Positions 1 to 5,867 of a DNA stretch of 10,993 nucleotides are shown in pieces. How positions within the stretch are numbered: position 1 is the stretch's first letter; every line of letters starts with the position of its first letter. The notes beneath the pieces are model-generated. The model ran no database searches. It was not told the DNA's origin and worked only from the letters and a program-made list of their open reading frames with translations. Location of the stretch: assembly GCA_011052055.1 (NCBI GenBank), contig DRJW01000164.1, forward strand, positions 1-10,993, read 5' to 3'. This stretch comes from Nitrospirota bacterium. Its GTDB lineage: Bacteria; Nitrospinota_A; UBA7883. A program made the translations under genes and the position numbers.

Positions 1-13
1 AAGGCTTATTGAT

Positions 14-1267
14 ATGTCTTTGATCGTCCAGAAGTATGGCGGCACTTCCGTCGGCTCGCTCGACCGTATCCGGGCGGTAGCCGGCCTGGTGGCCGAATCG
101 AGCAAAAAGGGGGATAGCCTCATCGTTGTGGTCTCGGCCATGTCGGGCGAGACCAACAGGCTTATAAAATGCGCGCGGGAGCTAAACGCCGCTCCGCCGG
201 ATCGGGAGATGGACTTGCTTATGAGTTCCGGCGAGCGTGTCTCCGCCGCGCTTTTATCGATCACGTTAAACAACATGGGGATTTCCGCCATATCGTTCAC
301 CGGCAGACAAATAGGGATGATAACCAACGCTGTGCATATGAAGGCGAGGATACGCAGGATCACCGGCGAGAGACTGCGCGAGGCGCTGGCCGATAAAAAA
401 GTGGCGGTGGTAGCCGGATTTCAGGGTATCGATGAAGCGACCGGAAACGTGACCACGCTTGGCCGGGGCGGGTCGGACACGACCGCCGTCGCCATAGCGG
501 TGGCCATGGGGGCGGATTTGTGCGAGATATACACCGATGTGGACGGCGTATATACCACCGACCCGAACATCGTTAAGGACGCAAGAAGGATCGAGAGCAT
601 ATCGTTCGACGAGATGCTGGAGATGGCCAGTCTCGGCTCTAAAGTGCTTCAGGTTCGCGCGGTGGAGTTCGGAAAGAAGTACAATATGCCAATTAAGGTA
701 AAATCATCATTTAAAGATGGAGAGGGTACGCTTGTGACGTCAGAGCGAAAAGAAATGGAAGAGGTGGTCGTCTCGGCTGTGGCCTTCGCCCGTGGCCAGG
801 CCAAAATAACCATACTTGGAGTTCCAGACAGGCCAGGCATCGCCGCCACTATATTTTCCGGTGTATCCAGGGCGCAGGTGAACGTGGACATGATTATCCA
901 GAACGTCTCCGAAGGCGGGCTGACCGATCTTTCCTTTACCGTGCCCAAAGAAGAAACCGCCGATACGCTTAAAAAACTAAAACCTATCGTCGTTGAAATA
1001 GGCGCAAGAGAAGTCAAGACGGACGAAAATATCGGAAAGGTGTCGATAATAGGAGTTGGCATGCGGAGCCATTCGGGTATAGCCGCGCAGGCATTTGCGG
1101 CGCTGGCCGATGGAGGGATAAACATAATGATGATATCGACTTCTGAGATAAAGGTCTCTTGCGTTGTCTCCGAGGAGGATATAGACAAGGCCGTGAAGAT
1201 ACTGCACGAAACGTTCGATCTTAAATTTCAGCCTGGCGAGCGGCCGGTAATGAAACAGGGAAAATGA
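14..1267 (+). CDS. lysC: Aspartate kinase (monofunctional, two C-terminal ACT domains)
   Basis: Phosphorylates L-aspartate to 4-phospho-aspartate with ATP, the committed cytoplasmic step to lysine/diaminopimelate, threonine, methionine and isoleucine. The 417-residue length is typical of the monofunctional enzyme. The kinase domain (about 1-240) shows the N-terminal KYGGTSVG motif (7-14), FTGRQIGMIT (95-104), the TTLGRGGSDTTA nucleotide/aspartate-binding segment (147-158) and YTDVDGVYTTDP (173-184). Two ACT domains follow, beginning near ITILGVPDRPG (265-275) and KVSIIGVGMRSHSG (342-355), so allosteric inhibition by lysine and/or threonine is expected from the family; which effector cannot be told here. 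The ATG has only a weak AAGG nine bases upstream at the window edge, but it places the KYGGTS motif at the normal distance. No homoserine dehydrogenase domain is fused. The stop overlaps the start of cimA, so the two are probably co-translated. Identity is secure. Confidence 0.97.
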   Translation: MSLIVQKYGGTSVGSLDRIRAVAGLVAESSKKGDSLIVVVSAMSGETNRLIKCARELNAAPPDREMDLLMSSGERVSAALLSITLNNMGISAISFTGRQIGMITNAVHMKARIRRITGERLREALADKKVAVVAGFQGIDEATGNVTTLGRGGSDTTAVAIAVAMGADLCEIYTDVDGVYTTDPNIVKDARRIESISFDEMLEMASLGSKVLQVRAVEFGKKYNMPIKVKSSFKDGEGTLVTSERKEMEEVVVSAVAFARGQAKITILGVPDRPGIAATIFSGVSRAQVNVDMIIQNVSEGGLTDLSFTVPKEETADTLKKLKPIVVEIGAREVKTDENIGKVSIIGVGMRSHSGIAAQAFAALADGGINIMMISTSEIKVSCVVSEEDIDKAVKILHETFDLKFQPGERPVMKQGK

Positions 1268-2877
1268 GCGGAAAAAAAATAACGGTTTACGACACGACAT
1301 TGCGCGACGGAGCGCAGGCCGAAGGGGTAAGCTTCAGCCTTAACGACAAGCTTGGTATAGCCGAGGCGCTGGACGATTTCGGCGTCCATTACATCGAGGG
1401 CGGATGGCCAGGATCGAACCCCAGGGACAAAGCTTTTTTCTTTGAGGCGCGCAAGCTGAAACTTTCAACTTCTAAAATCGTCGCGTTCGGATCGACCCAT
1501 CATCCAAAATCTAAACCGTCTTCGGATAACAACGTGAAGCTTCTTCTCGGAGCTAAAACCCCCTGCGTCATGGTTGTTGGTAAAAGCTGGGATATGCAGG
1601 CGAAGGTTATCCTCGGCATATCGAAAAATAAAAACCTCGACCTGATCCACGACACAATCGCCTACCTGGATAAAAATGTGGACGAGGCGCTGTTCGACGC
1701 GGAGCATTTCTTCGACGGGTACAAGAGCAACCCGGAGTATGCCATAAAAACTCTTCAAGCCGCCCTCGACGCGGGAGCGAGCTGGCTTACGCTTTGCGAC
1801 ACCAACGGCGGCGCCATGCCTTTTGAAGTGGAAAAAATAGTCGCCGATGTGGCTCGGAGATTCCCCAGGGTAAAGCTTGGCATCCATTGCCATAACGATT
1901 CGGACAACGCGGTCGCCTCCACTATCGCTGGTATAAGAAGCGGCGCGTTACAGGCGCAGGGCACCATTAACGGCATTGGCGAGCGGTGCGGCAACGCCAA
2001 CCTTTGCTCTGTCATTCCGAACCTCCAGCTGAAGATGGGATACAGGCTCGTGCCCGCGCGGAAGATGACAAAGCTGAGGAGCCTTTCAAGGCTTGTGTAC
2101 GAGATGGCGAACATGGCTCAAAAGCCACACCAGCCCTACGTGGGACGCTCCGCGTTCGCGCATAAAGGAGGAATCCATGTCGCGGCGGTAAGAAAAAAAC
2201 CGGCCGCTTACGAGCATATAGAGCCGGAGGCCGTGGGCAACCGGAGAAGGGCGCTGGTGTCTGATCTTTCAGGAAAATGGAACGTGCTTATAAAGGCGGA
2301 AGAGTTCGGCATCGACCTTAAGAGCAAGGATATAGAAACAAAAAATATCCTCGCCGAACTAAAAGAGTTGGAAAGCCAGGGGTTCCAGTTTGAGGGGGCG
2401 GAGGCGTCGTTCGAGCTTTTGATGCGAAAAGCGCTGGGGCAGTGGAAGAAAAAATTCGAAGTGGTCAGGGCGCGGGTGATATCCAATTTTTCAGACGATA
2501 AAGGCGCCAACTGGGCCGAGGCGGTGATAAAGATAAAACTGCCGGATGGAACCACGACTCACGCCGTGGCCGAGGGCAACGGCCCGGTAAACGCTTTAGA
2601 CAAGGCGGTTCGGGCCGCGCTGATCCACTATTACCCCCAGCTTGCCGACGTCGAATTGCACGACTTTAAAGTCCGCCTGCTCGACGAATCATCGAAGACG
2701 GCGGCCACAACAAGGGTGCTGATAGAGTCGGGCGACCGCACGAGCCGGTGGGGGACGGTCGGGGTTTCTCCCAACGTCATAGAAGCAAGCTGGCAGGCGC
2801 TAGTAGACAGCCTTGAGTACAAGCTTCTAAAATCAAAAACCAAAGGCAGGAAAAGTAGCGTTAAAATCGATAAGTAA
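1264..2877 (+). CDS. cimA: (R)-citramalate synthase
   Basis: Condenses pyruvate and acetyl-CoA to (R)-citramalate, the threonine-independent entry to isoleucine (2-oxobutanoate) synthesis. The N-terminal TIM-barrel domain of the isopropylmalate/homocitrate synthase family opens with YDTTLRDGAQAEG (9-21; R14 and D15 are the expected catalytic/metal pair). It continues with YIEGGWPGSNPRD (43-55), which is typical of CimA rather than LeuA. HCHND (208-212) supplies the metal-binding histidines, and the GTINGIGERCGNANL loop follows. The C-terminal third is a LeuA-type dimerisation/regulatory domain (about 400-530) with EGNGPVNALDKAVRAAL and a SGDRTSRWGTVGVS segment usual for CimA; isoleucine feedback is the family's normal control. 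The 537-residue length fits the long CimA type. The ATG lies in an ATGA overlap with lysC, and AGGGA ends 2 bases before it, so translational coupling is likely. The last residues are Lys/Ser-rich. 2-Isopropylmalate synthase is the only serious alternative and fits less well. Confidence 0.96.
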   Translation: MSGKKITVYDTTLRDGAQAEGVSFSLNDKLGIAEALDDFGVHYIEGGWPGSNPRDKAFFFEARKLKLSTSKIVAFGSTHHPKSKPSSDNNVKLLLGAKTPCVMVVGKSWDMQAKVILGISKNKNLDLIHDTIAYLDKNVDEALFDAEHFFDGYKSNPEYAIKTLQAALDAGASWLTLCDTNGGAMPFEVEKIVADVARRFPRVKLGIHCHNDSDNAVASTIAGIRSGALQAQGTINGIGERCGNANLCSVIPNLQLKMGYRLVPARKMTKLRSLSRLVYEMANMAQKPHQPYVGRSAFAHKGGIHVAAVRKKPAAYEHIEPEAVGNRRRALVSDLSGKWNVLIKAEEFGIDLKSKDIETKNILAELKELESQGFQFEGAEASFELLMRKALGQWKKKFEVVRARVISNFSDDKGANWAEAVIKIKLPDGTTTHAVAEGNGPVNALDKAVRAALIHYYPQLADVELHDFKVRLLDESSKTAATTRVLIESGDRTSRWGTVGVSPNVIEASWQALVDSLEYKLLKSKTKGRKSSVKIDK

Positions 2878-2887
2878 AACCTGAATT

Positions 2888-3979
2888 ATGAAACCCAAAG
2901 CTTTATCTTTATTCACCGGAGCTGGTGGAATGGATATAGGCGTTCTGCAAGCCGGGTTTGATGTGCTAGCCTGCGTTGAAAATGACCCTCATTGTTGTGA
3001 AACTTTAAATTTTAATCTTGCAAAAGAATGTAGAAAAACGAAAGTAATTGAACATGATGTGCGTGAATTAGACCCGACAAAATTAATGGCTAACCTTAAA
3101 TTGAAAGTTGGAGAATTAGCCCTTCTATTTGGAGGGCCGCCCTGCCAAGCATTTTCGCAGATAGGTAAACAAAAAGGATTAAAAGATGAAAGAGGCCTCT
3201 TGTTATTTCAAATGGTTCGTTTTGCGGAAGTTTTTCAACCAAAAGTTATTTTTATCGAACAAGTAAAAGGGTTATTAAGCGCAAAAGATAAGCGTGGTCT
3301 TAGAGGAGAAGTCTTTGAAAAGTTCATTTCTGAATTGGAAAATCTTGGATACATTTCAAAGTGGCAAATAATAAATGCGGCTAATTATGGTGTTGCGCAA
3401 ACTCGGCAACGCGTGTTTATCGTTTCTACCAAAAAGCCCAATGGATTTCAATTTCCTGCGCCGACGCGCGGCCCTAAGGAGCGTGCATTATCCTTGCTTC
3501 CCATTGAGCCGTATTTTACAGTAGGCCAGGCAATATTGGGTTTGCGGAGGCCATCAACTAAAAATGGGACTATTAAAGAAAATAGTCATGTAGACGTTAC
3601 TCCTAAAGGCGACCGCATCAGGATACATGGAGTGCCGGAGGGGGCGTATTTAGCCGGTCAAACTCATTTGCCTAAAGAACAAATAAAAAATCTTACTAAA
3701 AAAGACACAACAAAGTATTTAAGATTATCAAGAACAAAGCCTTCTAATACGCTTCGTTGTGGTGAAATATTTTTTCATCCCGTAACGGATAGATATTTAA
3801 CACCAAGAGAATGCATGAGAATTCATGGATTTCCTGATGAGTATATTCTTAAAGGTCCGATACGTTCAAGATCAGGCAGAGTGCGCAATCTAGATCAGCA
3901 CCGCCAAGTAGCTAATTCGGTTCCACCACCAGTTGCTAAAGTAATAGCAGATGAAATAATGAAATTGTTTCATGCCTAA
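2888..3979 (+). CDS. DNA (cytosine-5)-methyltransferase of a type II R-M system
   Basis: Transfers a methyl group from S-adenosylmethionine to C5 of a target cytosine and should protect the host from the adjacent nuclease. The 363 residues carry the ordered motifs of the family: motif I FTGAGGMD (9-16), motif IV GGPPCQAFSQIG with catalytic Cys86, motif VI IEQV (123-126), motif VIII QTRQRVF (171-177), motif IX around RTKPSNT and RECMRIHGFPDEY (307-319), and motif X QVANSVPPP (340-348). The target-recognition region is the variable stretch of about 185-280. Two positions are unusual: the ENV tripeptide is EQV (Gln125), and motif X has ANSVPP in place of GNSVPP. The start is 10 bp after cimA without an obvious Shine-Dalgarno; I chose the ATG because motif I begins at the usual distance from it. 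Its end overlaps the nuclease gene. The recognition sequence is unknown. Confidence 0.95.
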   Translation: MKPKALSLFTGAGGMDIGVLQAGFDVLACVENDPHCCETLNFNLAKECRKTKVIEHDVRELDPTKLMANLKLKVGELALLFGGPPCQAFSQIGKQKGLKDERGLLLFQMVRFAEVFQPKVIFIEQVKGLLSAKDKRGLRGEVFEKFISELENLGYISKWQIINAANYGVAQTRQRVFIVSTKKPNGFQFPAPTRGPKERALSLLPIEPYFTVGQAILGLRRPSTKNGTIKENSHVDVTPKGDRIRIHGVPEGAYLAGQTHLPKEQIKNLTKKDTTKYLRLSRTKPSNTLRCGEIFFHPVTDRYLTPRECMRIHGFPDEYILKGPIRSRSGRVRNLDQHRQVANSVPPPVAKVIADEIMKLFHA

Positions 3980-5081
3980 GATATTCGAGATTTTCGGCTT
4001 TCCATTAAATGATAAATCTACAGAAGCGGAAGAATGCAAGCGATCCGCTCAGTGTCCATTTATGGATTGCGAATGTGACGGAGGTGGCAACAGGTATTTA
4101 TCCAATATCGATTTGTCTAACAAAGCTAGACTTAGAAAATATTTCCGCGATAAGAAAACTGTTCATTCTGGAATTTGCTCTATTTCGCTGAATGATCATG
4201 ACTCTCCATGGATTGTTTGTCCACGGCGTTTAATGGTGTTAGGTCGTTTAAATACTGGAAATCGAAAATATCAAAAATATGCTGAAAATCTATTGTTTAA
4301 GCATTCACATCTGACAAAAGGGACAAGGTTGGGTGTTTGGTCTGAACTAAAATTGAAATATGTGGAGCAAATAGGCGGTTTAAAGAAAAAATTTGACTAT
4401 ACTTTTGATTACCTCGTAATGCCATTAAAAAGATGTTCTGAATTTGAGTTTTCAGAAATTACTGGTATGTCATGGAATAAAGCAAAGCCTCTTTTAGAGT
4501 CATCGGGTTTTTCATTTGCTCGGAGAGAAGGCATCGCCTACGTTGAGGATTTTCCATCTGGCGCGCCTATAGTTGTCGAAATTATGACTTCAAGCACATC
4601 GGGGGGGAATAAAAAAAAGAGGACTACCATTCCTATGGCATTCGAGGATGCTATTCTTGATAAACATCATGGCGCGCCAGGTATAAATTACAGACAAGTC
4701 TGGGCAAGGATGGTAAGCCAACTGATTGTCAAATCTGAGGTGGCTGTGTCGTGGGGGGGTATGGCTTTCTGGATATTGCAAGATGTTTTAGTTGACTATA
4801 TTTCATCATCTACGGCGCTTGATATCCGCCGATTTCTAGCTAAATGTCCATCTGAAATAAACATGCTCAGCTTTTCATATAAAAATAAATATAAGAATCC
4901 AAAAGGTGTCATTGAGTTAAAGAATGGAGAATTGTTTGCTGGCGCCTTTAGTTCTCCGAAAACTAAAGCATCAAAATCCAGTTTTCAAGATATAATCAGA
5001 GCGCCAATGCATCCCTCAAAATCCAGACTGATTAATCAACTAATAAAACGCAGACCTACAAACATTATTGTAGCGCCTTAA
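3972..5081 (+). CDS. NotI-family type II restriction endonuclease
   Basis: Predicted to cleave double-stranded DNA at a specific unmethylated site; partner of the methyltransferase immediately upstream. The 369 residues are close to NotI in size and share its landmarks as I remember them. A cysteine cluster QCPFMDCEC (27-35) with Cys69 (SGICS) and Cys83 (WIVCPRR) could form the Cys4 metal site that is structural in NotI. Next come an acidic SELKLKY segment (Glu125), then FDYTFDYLV (141-149, Asp146) matching NotI FSFDWTL, then VEIMTSSTSGG (202-212, Glu203) matching NotI LEIQT. These make a PD-(D/E)xK-type nuclease core, but the residue two after Glu203 is Met205, where canonical enzymes have Lys and NotI has Gln. 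The C-terminal half (about 235-369) has no motif I recognise. The ATG overlaps the methyltransferase by 8 bp (ATGCCTAA) with no Shine-Dalgarno, suggesting translation by coupling. Family assignment is strong; specificity is unknown and need not be GCGGCCGC. Confidence 0.88.
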   Translation: MPKIFEIFGFPLNDKSTEAEECKRSAQCPFMDCECDGGGNRYLSNIDLSNKARLRKYFRDKKTVHSGICSISLNDHDSPWIVCPRRLMVLGRLNTGNRKYQKYAENLLFKHSHLTKGTRLGVWSELKLKYVEQIGGLKKKFDYTFDYLVMPLKRCSEFEFSEITGMSWNKAKPLLESSGFSFARREGIAYVEDFPSGAPIVVEIMTSSTSGGNKKKRTTIPMAFEDAILDKHHGAPGINYRQVWARMVSQLIVKSEVAVSWGGMAFWILQDVLVDYISSSTALDIRRFLAKCPSEINMLSFSYKNKYKNPKGVIELKNGELFAGAFSSPKTKASKSSFQDIIRAPMHPSKSRLINQLIKRRPTNIIVAP

Positions 5082-5087
5082 ATAAAT

Positions 5088-5108
5088 CAGATATTTTCAA
5101 ATTATCTG
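5088..5108 (+). terminator. Weak AT-rich hairpin after the nuclease gene
   Basis: CAGATA (5088-5093) and TATCTG (5103-5108) form a perfect 6-bp inverted repeat with a 9-base A/T loop, 6 bases after the nuclease stop. No T-run follows, so it is at best a weak or partial terminator. It could also be chance in AT-rich DNA. If it does terminate, ubiE and glnD would need a promoter in the 40 bases that remain; no good one is visible. Confidence 0.22.
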
Positions 5109-5148
5109 TAAGCATGAGTTAGCAATTCCTGTGTGAGATACTATTCCA

Positions 5149-5865
5149 ATGAAAATTACCGGCGGCGCAAAAGCGAAAAGCGTGGAGGCGATGTTTTCGT
5201 CGATCGCCCACAGGTACGACTTCTTAAACCATTTTCTTTCGCTGGGGTTTGATATAACCTGGCGCAAAAAAGCAATAGCCTGCTTTTCCGATCTTCGCGG
5301 GAAAAAAATTCTCGACGTGGCCTGCGGGACGGGAGACCTGGCTATAACCATCGCCAAAGCCGGCGACGAAACGACCAGGATTACCGCCGGTGATTTCTCA
5401 CGGGAGATGATAGAGATAGGAAAAACAAAAATTAAAGAAGCTGATCTCGACAGCGCGGTCACGATGGAATTTTCCGACGCGCTCAATCTTACCTATCACG
5501 ATAACAGTTTCGATGGCGTCACATGCGCTTTTGGCGTAAGAAACTTCGCCGGCCTTAACAGGGGGCTTTCGGAGATGACAAGGGTTTTAAAACCGGGCGG
5601 TCGCATGGTCATTCTGGAATTCACACAGCCATCAAATCCGGTTTTCGGCGCGTTATACAAATTTTATTTCACACAAATGCTTCCTGCCGTTGGCGGACTT
5701 CTCTCCGGCAACAAGGACGCCTATAAGTATCTTCCCGACACGGTTTACCAGTTTCCCGCCCCGGACAAGCTTTCCGCCATGTTGGAGGGGTTGGGCCTGG
5801 AGCGGGTGGAGTTTAACCCTCTTACTTTCGGGATTTGCGGAATTCACACAGGGATCAAAAAATAA
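5149..5865 (+). CDS. ubiE: Demethylmenaquinone / ubiquinone C-methyltransferase UbiE/MenG
   Basis: SAM-dependent C-methylation of the quinone ring, turning demethylmenaquinone into menaquinone (and the benzoquinol intermediate in ubiquinone makers); a membrane-peripheral step of respiratory quinone synthesis. The 238-residue protein is full length. It shows the UbiE N-terminal signature YDFLNHFLSLGFDITWR (23-39), the class I SAM-binding loop LDVACGTGDLA (55-65), the acidic end of the second strand (GDFS, 81-84), NSFDGVTCAFGVRNF (119-133), RVLKPGGRMVILEF (145-158) and the late YKYLPDTVYQFP (192-203) specific to this subfamily. The ATG is the first start after an in-frame TGA at 5134-5136. Only a weak GTGAG precedes it, and its upstream sequence lies in the AT-rich islet tail, so the original expression signals may have been displaced. 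It sits 2 bp ahead of glnD. Whether the substrate is menaquinone or ubiquinone cannot be decided here; no other quinone genes are present. Confidence 0.95.
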   Translation: MKITGGAKAKSVEAMFSSIAHRYDFLNHFLSLGFDITWRKKAIACFSDLRGKKILDVACGTGDLAITIAKAGDETTRITAGDFSREMIEIGKTKIKEADLDSAVTMEFSDALNLTYHDNSFDGVTCAFGVRNFAGLNRGLSEMTRVLKPGGRMVILEFTQPSNPVFGALYKFYFTQMLPAVGGLLSGNKDAYKYLPDTVYQFPAPDKLSAMLEGLGLERVEFNPLTFGICGIHTGIKK

Positions 5866-5867
5866 TC

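Larger units (their letters stand above)
2878..5148 (+). other. AT-rich restriction-modification islet between cimA and ubiE
   Basis: The DNA from just after the cimA stop to just before ubiE is clearly more AT-rich than the genes on either side, with long A/T runs and AT-ending codons, whereas lysC, cimA, ubiE and glnD favour GCG, GCC and GGC-type codons. It holds exactly two genes, a C5-cytosine methyltransferase and a NotI-family endonuclease. No controller (C) gene, Vsr repair gene, integrase or transposase was seen. The short spacer after the nuclease (5082-5148) shares the AT-rich character, so the foreign segment probably runs to, or close to, the ubiE start codon. I see no convincing target-site duplication. 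Interpretation as a horizontally acquired cassette is inference from composition and content. Confidence 0.75.

Noticed and set aside
649..1188. Minus-strand 179-codon open frame within lysC
   Set aside because: Antisense shadow of the aspartate kinase ACT region, Ser/Thr-rich as expected from reading GC-rich coding DNA backwards.
2878..2887. Controller (C) gene or Vsr repair gene for the R-M unit
   Set aside because: Only 10 bp separate cimA from the methyltransferase and 67 bp separate the nuclease from ubiE; neither gap can hold such a gene, and none is seen in other frames.
2884..5105. AATTAT at both edges of the R-M islet (2884-2889 and 5100-5105) as a target-site duplication
   Set aside because: A six-base A/T word is expected by chance in AT-rich DNA, and the right copy lies inside a hairpin rather than at a clean junction.
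5835..5867. Longer glnD starting at an in-frame TTG inside ubiE
   Set aside because: It adds 11 residues encoded within ubiE with no family support; the ATG at 5868, 2 bp after the ubiE stop, gives a normal GlnD N-terminus.
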